Positions 1 to 10,097 of a stretch of 64,000 bases of DNA are shown here, piece after piece. The notes beneath the pieces were generated by a model. The model saw nothing but the letters and a program-made list of their open reading frames with translations. It did not search any database and was not told the DNA's origin. Positions within the stretch are counted from its first letter, which is position 1, and the number at the start of each line of letters is the position of its first letter. The stretch comes from Paracyclopina nana (lineage: Eukaryota > Arthropoda > Copepoda > Cyclopoida > Cyclopettidae): contig JAGUCH010000001.1 of NCBI GenBank assembly GCA_019096065.1, forward strand, positions 1,054,001 through 1,118,000, given 5' to 3'. A program made the translations under genes and the position numbers.

Positions 1-2774
1 ATGTTCAGCAGCTTCCCTTTTTTGACTTTCTTTCAGAGCTTTCCAATTTGATTACATTCACCTATACTCTGATGTATTTCAGTGTATTTGTGATGTATAA
101 AAACAAGGCTTAGCTCAGGTTGAAAGAAGATCTTGCACACTTGTATACTAACAGTAGTAAGTGGGCTATTATTTGATATTGGAGAAGAAAATTGTCCCTT
201 GGCCTCTCATTATTTTGCCAATGCACAGAAAATCAATTACAGTGCTGCAAATCCCTCTCTCAAGTGGTTGAATTGAAGTTGTATGACTTCTTGAGGGGCT
301 GCTTTATTAGGTGCACTTGTATATAGCATAATTTGATTTTTAACTCAATACAGCAGCAATGGAACTCAAAGGGGATTATGGCCTTTTATAGCTTTTCTTT
401 GCACATTTAAAGCCATGGTTGGTGGTGTGTGGCAGCTAGCAAGCAAAGTTTTTATGACAGCTAGCAGCAGAAAGAGTTGGAAAATTTGCAGCTTTCCCAT
501 ACAAAAATGGCAAAAGTCACGATTTTTGCTCACAAAGCAATAAAAGCCCATAATATTTCTAGATGTAGAGCCTATTATCAAAGAACTGACAATCATCAGC
601 AGATGTTTTGATTAGCCCAAAAACATTCATTAACTTATTTGATAAGTTACTGAAATTAAAAACTCTAATGTAAAGAGTGGCAGACGCAAGAAACAGCTGA
701 AAATTACGGGCACTCGCTGTATCAAGATTGGAGCTTTTTCAAGACGAGCCGACTTTTTTAAGGCAATTTTGTTCTGAAGTTGGTAATGGAAATTGGAATG
801 TTGGAAAAAAAGGCCCAAAAAAAGCTTTAAATTGTGTTTTGCAATGAAGTGTATGTCAAGAAATTAAATTCTCTTTTTAGCAAATGAGATTCCGCCCCTA
901 TTGATAGTAGAGTGTTTAGTACGAGCTTAAAAGTGAATTAACCGGCTAAGTGTTGAAGCTCAGTTCTTTCCTCCTTGATTTTGACTGTGTCTGCTTCAGT
1001 TGGTCACAAATTGACAAGTAAAGGAAGGAAGTCGAGAGGATCAAACAGAAATGTGGAAGAAGTATGAAGCTTTTCCAAACACTAATGGATATGCAAGCTC
1101 CTCATTCTGCTTCGACTATACATCTAGATAGTTGATTGAAAACTTCACCTTGAAGTGTCTAAGTATAAAGGTATGTGCTGTAGTCTTTCCTGCCTTACAT
1201 AGTATAAACGCATTTATCAAATTGGAAAGGTCTTCAATAAGAAAAAAAATACATTGGAAACAAGGGCCATTTTCTCCTTGCTAGGAGCTAGAAATGAAAC
1301 CAAAGATTGCAGAAAATCTGTTCTGGAAAGAAGAGAGAAGAAACTTCAGGGCCAATTTGGGAAAAAGTCAAATGAAAGAAGATAAAGTGGGCCCCTGTGA
1401 AAGCAAAGGCCATAATGTCTCTAAGCAAAGAACTGCCAAAACACTTTTAAGCTAGAGTATTTCACTCTCATTTTTGACCACAAATATTGTATCTCAATTG
1501 GTCTGGTTAATTCTGGTTGCAAAGTTAATTTGAACCTTAACTCAAGCTATAACTTTTATCATGAATACTGTTATTGCACTAGAAATTAAATGTCAGCTGA
1601 TGGTCATGCTGAAAAACAACATAAACAACAACAGGCTAGTTGTCAGCTCTTTGATGTTTAGGCTTTAACTAAAAGTCATCTCCTTACAAGAAACAGGCCA
1701 ATTCAAATGTATTTGTAAATTCCATTTAGAACAGGTTTTTCTTTCAAAAATTGAGATGCTGCCAGCTCTTTGTATTTAGGCTTTCACTAATATAGTACCA
1801 TAGTGCTATCTATATAGAAGCTGTGACTTGGTGTAGTGTTTTTATTTGCAACGAACCTTTTGCTATTTGGCTCCCAAGGGAGTCGAGAATCTGAGCCATA
1901 AATGACTTCCACTTTTGTTCTCGATAGGCCATTTTAAACTTAGCTTCCTGGCTCCAAAAAAAGCCACTCAACGAGCCCTGAGGCTCTCTACAGCCACTTC
2001 TTTTCCCCCCTTTCTTCCTTCCTTCTTCTCTTCCTTTTTGGCTCTAAAAAGTTGCATTATTAAAAGACTAATTTTTTCTAAAGCAAAAAAATATCCTTTT
2101 TTGCCCAAGCATTCATCTTCTCAGCACAATGGTCATCATTTGGACACTCCCAAATCTGACATGACATCCCAGTGCACATTGGCGGAATTTTATTTTCCCC
2201 TTTTCCACCATTACTTTTACTGGTTTGCATCAGATGCAGGCACACGTGAAATGGGCATTTTGCATGAACCTGCCATATTTCATGCAAAAAGGCCATAAAA
2301 TGAGATGATTAAAATTAACCAGTTCAAATTGGAATTTGTGGGGAAATTAGAATTAGTGCTTATGTATGGATGTATTTTTGTCCTAATGACAAAGATTTCT
2401 CACAAAGAAGCATTGTTGTCATCCATTAGCATCTTACAGAAGAGCTAAATGTGGGCTAGGACTCTTACAATGTATTAGCAGAGCTTGTTTCTGTATTTTC
2501 CATGCTAGCTACTACATATAAATAGCCAGCCTGGAATTACGAAGGTTTGGGCAAGCTGCCAAAATACAAATCCTGACACACACACACACAACACTGCTAT
2601 CACTTCTTGCAGCATTTCGTACCAGTTTTCTTGAGAAAACCTCCAGAGAGCCTCCATTTTTCATTCATCTGAATGCCACCACAGTTGGTTATTGGAATGT
2701 CAGAATGTCAATAGGGAAGGTGTCATAATTGTGAATACAGGCTATTCAGCCAAAAATACATGGGTGTACCAGCA
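1..2774. other. Left host flank, no supportable gene
   Basis: No open frame here shows recognisable protein features or convincing splice structure. Fragments of the inverted-repeat element family found throughout the host DNA are visible near 1640 and 1757 (a TGTCAGCTCTTT end followed by AGGCTTT). A short CA microsatellite lies near 2577-2592. Confidence 0.6.
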
Positions 2775-2780
2775 TCTATA
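2775..2780. repeat. Left target site duplication TCTATA
   Basis: Six bases immediately outside the left terminal repeat match the six immediately outside the right terminal repeat (23546-23551). A 6-bp duplication fits Polinton integration. Confidence 0.85.
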
Positions 2781-3164
2781 TGTTGTTAGTAAATTACGGT
2801 GAAACCGAAGTCAATGTGGTTCTGGTTGGCGTTCTGTTTTGGCTTGTAAATGCAGGTGTGAATGGGCTTGTAAAAAGGGTTGTCGTTGGCTTGTAAAACC
2901 GTTTGTGGATGTGCTTGTCAAAAAGTTGTAGATGAGGTTGTGAAAATTTTCTGACTTGCAGGGTGACTTGGGGAGTGAGCATTGTGCTGCCAAGTGTGTC
3001 GGTTACTGCATAGAAGTAACTTGACCTAAAAGAAGTGCTTCATAGAGAAAAGTAGTTTATTCAAAAATGCCCTTTGACATTCAATTTAAGGTAGATAAAT
3101 ACTTTTAAATATTTTCAATAAAGTGATACTAAAAAAATTATTTAGCATCCAGCCACATATTTGG
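2781..3164 (+). repeat. Left terminal inverted repeat of the Polinton
   Basis: It begins TGTTGTTAGTAAAT and is nearly identical in inverted orientation to 23162-23545. It contains short internal repeats around GGCTTGTAAA. At 3067-3090 it carries a copy of the first coding exon of the packaging ATPase with its splice donor, which is a dead duplicate at this end. Identity stops at about 3164, in the middle of what is ATPase exon 2 at the other end. Confidence 0.93.
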
Positions 3165-3414
3165 AGAGAGTATTGAGAATGCCATAGCAGCATTTTTGTT
3201 GTTATATGAGCTGCTATATTCAGCACTCATAAATGTTTTGCTATTTTGCACAATGAGGAGGGGTAGAAAAGTAAACAAAAATATATATAGATCGTGACTA
3301 AAAGTGCATATAGATCAATTCTAAAATGCATCTTTGCATGATGATCTCATTATTGGCAGTTAATATTTGCTTGGCAGTTGAAGAGAAAGGAAGTCAATTT
3401 TTTATTGTGGCAAG

Positions 3415-4197
3415 ATGAAGTTTTTCTTGCTGGCTTCTCTTGTATTTTTGAGTGGAAATTCTGCTTCTTCCAACAAGGATTGTAAAATGTGCTTGCACAA
3501 AGCACTCTCTTGCTTGGATTTGGAAAACTGCTTTGGTGAGATGATGGTGCTTCAAAACGAATTTGGGATCACGCACGATGAGAAGAAGCCAAGTGACCAA
3601 GCCATACGAGCAAATGAGGAAATAGCAGCTAAACCACACGCACACGAGGACAACAAGCTCCACATGTGTGAAAACAATTTGTCCAAGAGTCAACTCAAAA
3701 TTGAGCACATGGACAAAATGCTGACTGAGGCAAGAAAACAATCAATTCATTTGGAACAGGAATTTTTCACATGCCATCACCAATTGGACAAGCTGCAAAA
3801 GCTTTTGGAAGAGGCCAATTATTTTGTCAATGTGACTCATCAATTGTCACATTTGTCCCTGAATGCCCATGACATGATTTCAAATGTGAGCAAAAAAGCC
3901 TCGAGCACAATGAAGACACCTGAAGAAGCAATCAAGAACAATCTGTCACCAAACAATGGTAGCATAATGGCTGCTCCCCTGGACGCGCAAGAGGTCAATG
4001 TTTGGCTGCTCATTATTGTATTGACAACAACGTGTGGAATTTCCGTGTGCTGTCATGCTGTGCAACTTGTCATGTGGGTCCGCTTAAACAACACTCGTCG
4101 TCGCGAAGAGAATCGCAGCAGTGGCAAGGAAGATAGTGCAAGCGAAGACGCAGTTGAAGATGACAACAATGATAAAGTGGCTGAAACCAATGTTTAA
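3415..4197 (+). CDS. Polinton type I membrane protein with coiled-coil ectodomain
   Basis: A 260-residue single-exon frame that starts at the first ATG after the left terminal repeat. Residues 1-19 look like a signal peptide (MKFFLLASLVFLSG). A cysteine cluster follows (CKMCLHKALSCLDLENC), then a charged, heptad-like helical stretch at about 85-140 with potential N-glycosylation sites (NVT). A hydrophobic membrane segment lies at about residues 194-222 and leads into a basic stop-transfer (RRR) and a strongly acidic tail. I do not recognise a family. The architecture is that of a surface or envelope-type protein, and Polintons are known to carry variable membrane proteins. It lies 250 bp inside the terminal repeat, so a promoter in the repeat could drive it. 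The function is inference only. Confidence 0.75.
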   Translation: MKFFLLASLVFLSGNSASSNKDCKMCLHKALSCLDLENCFGEMMVLQNEFGITHDEKKPSDQAIRANEEIAAKPHAHEDNKLHMCENNLSKSQLKIEHMDKMLTEARKQSIHLEQEFFTCHHQLDKLQKLLEEANYFVNVTHQLSHLSLNAHDMISNVSKKASSTMKTPEEAIKNNLSPNNGSIMAAPLDAQEVNVWLLIIVLTTTCGISVCCHAVQLVMWVRLNNTRRREENRSSGKEDSASEDAVEDDNNDKVAETNV

Positions 4198-4275
4198 TGT
4201 CACCCATAATCTCACAAATGGACATGAATTTTTTGTATATGTAATTGTGTGAAAATGTAGTAGTAATCTATAGTG

Positions 4276-4752
4276 TCAAAACTTCTTTGCTCTCGATGAA
4301 TTTGCAGACTGCGGTTTCATAGCTTCAGCTGTTGTATTTTTAGTGGCTTGAGCAGCAAGGTTGGGAGAGTTATTGGCAGTAAATTGCTGTCCTGGTGGCA
4401 AAAAATTGTGGTGAAAGTTTGAGTACGGAAATTCATCAGTGGCTGCTGTCATTGTAACGGTTTGTTCTTGATGCTGCGCAAGCACTGTCTTCATAGCTAC
4501 AATGATTTGACTCATTGCAATGCAGCAATAAGAGAGAAGCTCTTGCTTGGAAAACTGATTATAATTGTCCATGTTGACTCTCCAAGAGCCAATGACCAAC
4601 TGGCACATGTGTAATAAATGTTGACAAGGCTCGATATTGCGTAATTTCTCATCAACATACAAGCAGGTGAGCAAAACATTGCAAGAGGAGTGAAAAAAGA
4701 GCCGTTGAAGGTCAGCAGCTGCATGTTTTCCCTTTTCTTTTTCAGCTACCAT
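4276..4752 (-). CDS. Polinton hypothetical protein, Gln/Asn/Ala-rich C-terminus
   Basis: The frame extends further upstream, but the ATG at 4752 gives a cleaner start than the upstream Cys-run ATG, which reads the opposite strand of a CAG repeat. The product is about 158 residues. An N-terminal helical, Cys-containing part (LTCLYVDEKLRNIEPCQHLLHMC) is followed by a low-complexity tail rich in Gln, Asn, Thr and Ala with a basic end (RAKKF). No family is recognised. Its start codon overlaps the start of the divergent small gene at 4751 within a single CATG. It converges on the membrane-protein gene to its left, with 78 bp between the stops. Confidence 0.5.
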   Translation of the reverse strand: MVAEKEKGKHAAADLQRLFFHSSCNVLLTCLYVDEKLRNIEPCQHLLHMCQLVIGSWRVNMDNYNQFSKQELLSYCCIAMSQIIVAMKTVLAQHQEQTVTMTAATDEFPYSNFHHNFLPPGQQFTANNSPNLAAQATKNTTAEAMKPQSANSSRAKKF

Positions 4753-4960
4753 GCAGCAGCAGCAGCAGCAAGAAATACCGTACAATAATTACCATCACAG
4801 CAGGAGATGCGCGTTTGTGGAGCGAAAATTCAAAGTCATTATAATTGTTGCTACAACTTTTTTAGCCTTTCTTAACATTGTTAAACTTATATTGACCAAA
4901 ATTGATGCTGATGTATTGAACCAATTCATTGTGAATTATACACGGAGAAATGATGATTAA
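4751..4960 (+). CDS. Polinton small single-pass membrane protein (candidate)
   Basis: A 69-residue frame with a Gln run at the N-terminus encoded by a CAG repeat, a basic stretch (RRCAFVERKFK) and one strongly hydrophobic segment at about residues 28-48. It ends in a short polar tail. The arrangement resembles a type II membrane miniprotein. It starts on the same CATG as the divergent gene at 4752, which leaves no room for separate leaders, so one of the two starts is probably wrong or the transcripts overlap. Being so short, it could be chance, but the hydrophobic segment makes it worth keeping. Confidence 0.4.
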   Translation: MQQQQQQEIPYNNYHHSRRCAFVERKFKVIIIVATTFLAFLNIVKLILTKIDADVLNQFIVNYTRRNDD

Positions 4961-5161
4961 AAATCAATTTTATTCATGCATTCATTCTCAACAGTCAATC
5001 CAATTTTGAGTATTTTTTTGTGTTTTTGCTACAATATTTGTGTACTTGATTATTTTGGGCAAAAAAAAGTAAGCATAAATGTCCCCTTTAGCTAGCAATC
5101 TTAAGATATTTATAGCTTCTTTTTTTTTACTAATTTACTCCTACAAAAAAATTGGCAATGC

Positions 5162-6228
5162 TTATTCCTTGCTTTGCAATCGAGTGGCCTTTTCAATAGC
5201 ATGGAGGCCTTCCAAAATGGTTGGAAGAAGATTCAATGAAAAGCTATAGGTGAAAGTTGTCCCATTTGCCAATTTACGACAGAAACTTACTGCTGTATAT
5301 TTATAACCATCCAACCGTCCCCTTGAGCCAACAGCAATTTCAGACAAAGTGATGAATTGATTGTCCGATACGGGAATTTTGAAGGGCCTAAATCCAGGAG
5401 CTGCAGATGGTGCGCGTTTGGCTAAATTCATCAACGTGGGCATGGCATCCAAGTGTAGGCCTGTACTGTTTGTTGCTTCTTGACCCAATTGCTGCTCTTC
5501 AGACGTTTTCATCATGCTCATTAATGGGGCAGATTTTTGACGCTCCATGCGTCGCTTCTTTTCAGCTTGTCGTACAGCCTTAATGGATGGATTGGGAGGC
5601 TGGTTGGTGACTTGCGGGGTGCAAGTCACCATCCTTTGGCCACATGTTGGCGCCTCAACATGTAGTTGAGGGCCCTGGTGAGACGAGAAGCTGGTGGTTT
5701 TCTCCGCATTCGACGACGACGACGACGTCTTTTGGCCGGTGGCTGTTTTGCGTGAGATGGTTTTCGAGGAAGCTGTCTTTTGCGATGCCTGACTTTTCCC
5801 CGTGTCTTGGCCATCTGTAGTATTCAGCTTGGCATGAGTTGTTGAGGTCAAATCTTGGGGTAGGCTTTCCTCCTCCTCCTCATCTGAATAGACCAGCTGT
5901 TTACGTGAATGAGACTTGCCTGAAATGTAAATCACACTCTGCAATCGATAGGCTTAGCACAAAAGCTATTCTTTTCATTACCTTTAAAAACAGGTGATGG
6001 AGTTGTCAAGTCATGTGACCTCCTAGTTTTAGAAGAATGGCTGCCCTCTGTGAAAGTTTGGTTATCACCATCGTCATCGCTGTCCTCATCAGCGCTCAAA
6101 GTAGCTTCTTCATCACTCCCAACTTGGACTTCTTCATCGCTGACCAAAGCTTGAGAGTCGAGCATATTTTCCACCTGAGTCAGTGGGTAATCCTGGAAGG
6201 GCGGTGGATTGCATGTTTTTCTACTCAT
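5162..6228 (-). CDS. Polinton acidic/Ser-rich protein with a PC4-like C-terminal domain (candidate)
   Basis: Two exons, 6228-5982 and 5919-5162, are joined by a GT-AG intron (donor GTAATG, acceptor TTTCAG) with matching phase. The product is about 334 residues. The N-terminal 150 residues are acidic and Ser/Thr/Lys-rich (VQVGSDEEATLSADEDSDDD, YSDEEEEES), typical of a disordered nuclear protein. The last 75 residues are ordered: a strand (FRPFKIPVSDN), a second strand (QFITLSEIAV), two more strands, then a helix (LLPTILEGLHAIEKA). This four-strand-plus-helix order, after a Ser-rich acidic leader, resembles the single-stranded-DNA-binding coactivator PC4/Sub1. I saw this by eye and it is not proven. 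With TBP- and TFIIB-like proteins in the same element, a transcription role is attractive but inferred. A GTT microsatellite lies just upstream (6231-6259). Confidence 0.6.
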
Positions 6229-6565
6229 ATTGTTGTTGTTGTTGTTGTTGTTGTTGTTCAGTCAAAGTGGCAAGAGGAAATGTGAGCTGCTCGGGAGCAA
6301 AGAGAGCTTATAAGCCAAAGTAAACTCTCTTTTTTACCTACATTCTTGTGCGCCCTTTGTTGATTGCAATCTGCCAGCTTTGGTTAACAAAGCTTTGTTT
6401 TGACACTGGCAATCGATCAAGGCCGGTAAGCTGAAGCCGCGCGCAAATGGAATCCGATGATGATGATGATGGTAGGCGAATGAAAAAGTGAACAAGAGTG
6501 TGCACATACTGCTCACAAACACACGTTTCACCTTTAATTTTTCTGGTGGAGAAAATTTGCTCAAC

Positions 6566-7488
6566 ATGCCCAAAATTGTGCAGTGCTTCAATTGTGGTAG
6601 CAAATTCAGCGCGTTTGCTGCATATCAACAGCACAAAACAACTTGTAGTAAAGCTCATCATGATGAAAATCCAGGAAAAAAATATAAAAAATTGGGCGAA
6701 TTTCGCACTCAGTATAGCTGCTTTGTATGCGCTTCTGTGTTTGAGAAAAAATCTCAGCTCGATGCCCACATCAATGTGCTTCATAAAGATGTAGGAAAAA
6801 GGTGGAAGTGTCATAAATGCAGTGCTACTTTTGCGAGACTGTTTGCCTTAAAGCTTCACCTCAAAAAGCAACACAGTGGCATGAAGCAATCTTATAACTG
6901 TCCATTGTGTGCTAATTTGTACATTCCAAGCTATGAGATTTTAGAGCAGCATTTGTCAACAGTGCATGGCTCATTACACGAAGAAAATGGAGGATTTTTT
7001 TCACCGTGCAGCAATGCTCTAAAAAACACATTGGAATGTTTCACGACCAACCTAAAGGCACTACAGATTGAAACGTTTGGACAATTAACCATGGCAAAAA
7101 AATTAATGAGTGCCATTTTCAAACTTGTTGAGCACAAAGTGAGTCAAAATTAACAAATCACTATTATTTATAGCAAATACTTTTTTGTTAAATTTTTTAG
7201 GTACTTGATAAAATTCGAGTGAAAATATCCATCATTGTTGTGGGAAAGTTCATCAAATTATCGCCTGACATGCAAGTGGTAGAAACGCAATTTGTGCCAC
7301 TACGCTCACACGCAGTTGAGTTCAATCCTGAGAGAATAAAGCATATGAAACGCATTATTGTGGACTTGCTCGGCCAATGCGAAGAACGCTCTCGTGATTT
7401 GTCTTTGAGTGGAAGTGGATGGACAGAAGACGGTCTGTTATCATTGAATTTGGAATTTTCAAAATGTAAAGAATTTGCTTGCTTTTGA
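6566..7488 (+). CDS. Polinton C2H2 zinc-finger protein with a GSGW motif
   Basis: Exon 1 is 6566-7138 and exon 2 is 7201-7488, with a GT-AG intron in phase 0. The product is about 286 residues. Four zinc knuckles follow each other: CFNC...C (C2HC type), CFVC...H, CHKC...H and CPLC...H. Exon 2 encodes a strand-rich part (VKISIIVVGKF) and ends with SGSGWTEDGLLSLNLEFSK. In many Polinton polymerases, a zinc-finger region and a similar SGW...L.L motif precede the polymerase proper. This may therefore be a detached N-terminal module of the DNA polymerase, or its first exons. A possible donor (GTAAAG) lies within the last codons at about 7465. The start at 6566 was chosen over 6488 because the extra residues look like leader sequence. 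Confidence 0.65.
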
Positions 7489-7918
7489 TATATAAAAAAG
7501 TGGACACAAAAAGGTCTAATCACATCACTTTTCACCACATTGTTTACACTTTGAAAGTGGCTGCAAGACAAAGCAGGTAGCCTCTTTGAAAATGTGCCAA
7601 AGTCAATTACATAATTAAACCGTTCAATCAATTTCATCCAAAGCAAGAGGCGAAGAAAGGCCATGCTATTATCATGACCTAAAAAAAAAAAATCCTCGAG
7701 ACGTCTGTCTAGAATGAGCACATTTAGGTGTCCAAATGCAACCACTTTTAATTTTTATATCCAAAAAAGTGTCCTTGCATGTTGAGCTAAAAAACTCACA
7801 GTCAATTGTGACCATATGAAAAAAGAAGAACAGATTGTACACTTTATTGCCACAAATTAATAGAGTGCTCATCGCTCCGCTCTTTTTGGAAAATGTACCA
7901 TGCAGAGGCATCAATGGC

Positions 7919-7926
7919 TATTTAAA
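7919..7926 (+). promoter_or_regulatory. TATA-like box (TATTTAAA)
   Basis: A TATTTAAAG element lies about 100 bp before the ATG at 8020. A CAGTTT initiator-like sequence follows about 30 bp downstream, near 7955. The spacing fits an RNA polymerase II core promoter. The element-encoded TBP-like protein makes this box of interest. Confidence 0.4.
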
Positions 7927-8019
7927 GGGCCCCATCCCACGCGACTAATTGTGCAGTTTAGTATCAGATGTTAAACTTCACTCCTCTTGCTACCAGCAAA
8001 ATCTTTTTCAACTTTGACC

Positions 8020-9617
8020 ATGTCCAGGCCAAGTTCTCCCACGTCTGACTTGAAGTCGCACTTTATGCGCAAGATTGGAGATGCTTTAGCCAATCCCAAC
8101 ACCAGCGGAATCGATTTCAAGTGCTTCACGTTGGGCGAGGGACCGACGCAGAAATTGGCCACCCAAATCATTCGGGATGCGAGGGAATCTTACGGTGGTG
8201 AAAATATGAAACTGTTTCATTTCATGGACGGTAAGTCAAGCATCTACAAATTGCACACGATCATTGTGATACCATTTTTCTATGCAGGTAAATATTTTGA
8301 CCGAGACGGCATCGAAGTGACCTTGTCGGATGTCGATGGGGGCGATGATGAAGATGACGAGTTTGTCTGTGTGGTTCAGCATCGTCCTTGCCCGGTTGAC
8401 CATGCCAAGGAAAGGCAAACAGATTTGCCCGATTCGACTACAACTGACGACGACGACAAGGCTGAACGAAAGGATTCCGCTGCTGCTGCTGCTGTAGGAG
8501 GTCTTCCCCCTGCTGCTGCTGCTGCTGTTGGTGTCGGAGGCCTTCCCCCTGCTGCTGTTGCTGCTGCTGTTGGCGGTCTCCCCCATGCTGCTGTTGCTGC
8601 TGCTGGATCAAATGGAAGTGGACAGTGGAAGATGCATTCTCCTATGACCAGAGCCATTCTGACTGCTGCAGCGGCTGCTGCTAACCGTGTCAAGGAAGAC
8701 AACTCACAACCTCTTGACCTGTCATCTCCTACTAAAAAGCTCAAGATTAGGACTGACGACGGACTTGAAGTCATGCAGAGAGATCTTCATCGGCTTCATT
8801 TGGACATGTACAACAAAGCCAAGGCGATCTATGGGGTGGACAAGGAACCAAGTCTTGCTCATGCCAAACAAAATTCACTGCTGCAGAAAATGGTCAAGGA
8901 AAAAATGCCTTTACGTCAAGTGGCAGGCCTTTCTGGGGGTGGTCACGCACATGCTAAACAAAGCCCATCAGTGGCACACCGGATTGTGGGTGCAATGTCT
9001 GCGCAAGAGGAGGCCGAATTTGAAAAGATGACCATGAGCCATGTGTATGCATCTGATGCTACCAACGACTTTAGATGCCACCCTTTTTCTCACTCTTTTC
9101 GCTCAGAAGCAGTCGCACCAGCAGATGATATGGCTGACATTGATGCATGGAGATTGGTGGGACTTCTCGAGGTAACGCAACCAACTTTGCTCACAATTTT
9201 ATTTCTCATCGTGGACATCTTTCTGTTTTTTGGCAGGTCTCGTATTTTAATGCACCAGCGAGTCTACCTAAAATTATCACAGGCTTGAAGAAAATTGTGA
9301 AAACTCTACATCGCTATGGATTATTTGCACGCATGCAGCTGAACGCCCGTGCTGATGCTGCACGTTTGCTACGAGAATTTTGGGTCGGTGCTGGACTCAT
9401 TTTGCCAACAGGCATTGCTTCGCCAGATGACCCTCTCCTCTTTTTGGAATGGATCACTGATGAGAGGCAAGATTCTGGTGAGCATACTCACTGCAGGCAT
9501 TGCCCACCTGAGTGTCACAATGATGCAAAAGAATCTTTTTTGAAAATGCTTGAAAAAGCTGCTGCCACCACCAAAACCGCAGGAGATCAGCAACGCAGGA
9601 AGAAGCAACAGCATTAA
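8020..9617 (+). CDS. Polinton nuclear-type protein with Ala-rich repeats and a PLDLS motif
   Basis: Three exons (8020-8230, 8288-9171, 9237-9617) join in phase through clear GT-AG introns and give about 491 residues. Residues 1-100 are folded-looking (FKCFTLGEG, FDRDGIEVTLSDVDGGDDEDDE). Next comes a low-complexity block of Ala runs alternating with GGLPP/GGLPH, then PLDLS at about residues 212-216, followed at once by a basic patch (KKLKIR). The C-terminal 125 residues are helical (LPKIITGLKKIVKTLHRYG) and end in a Lys/Arg/Gln-rich tail. PxDLS is the known docking motif for the corepressor CtBP. Here it sits next to a potential nuclear localisation signal. I do not recognise the family. A role in modulating host transcription is inference. 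A TATA-like box lies upstream. Confidence 0.7.
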
Positions 9618-10097
9618 TTTTCTATTGATGTGTCTCTTTTATTAAACTCCACACTTTTTTTTTTTCCAAATTCAAAAATGACTCGACAACATTTGTAACC
9701 CGGCATTGGATGAAAAATACAGATTTTTTTTTATTTGGCCCTGTAAAAAAGCAGCATTAATTTTCTGCGCGTGAGAGGTCTAAAAGCCAATCTATGACAA
9801 CGGTGGGAGCCAAGTTAGTGGCCCGTTTGCACGCACGTGCAAGGAAGGCACTTACTCGCACAAAATGGAAACTTGAGCGAGCAAGCAAGCGTGTGCGCGC
9901 ACATGTGTTCATACCACAAGTTGCTGCTTGAACTAGCAAGCAAAAAGACTGTTATACAGTGTAACCAGACACGCAATTTGTATTGGTGTCAAAAAATTTC
10001 TGAAGCAGCCAAAACAAAATAGCACTTTAAATCACCAATTTCTGAACACCTCTACGTCTCACCTGTGCTTCTACAGCTGACATTAATAGAGCCTAAA

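Noticed and set aside
1915-2298. A 127-codon plus-strand frame in the left flank
   Set aside because: Phe/Ser/His-rich low-complexity translation of pyrimidine-rich DNA, with no family, splice or signal evidence.
2794-2993. Two short frames in the terminal repeats (mirrored at 23333-23532)
   Set aside because: They lie in the repeated GGCTTGTAAA part of the inverted repeats, appear identically at both ends and have no protein features.
8236-8774. Two minus-strand frames opposite the Ala-rich PLDLS gene
   Set aside because: They arise from GCT/GCA repeats read backwards. The plus strand has consistent splice sites and motifs.
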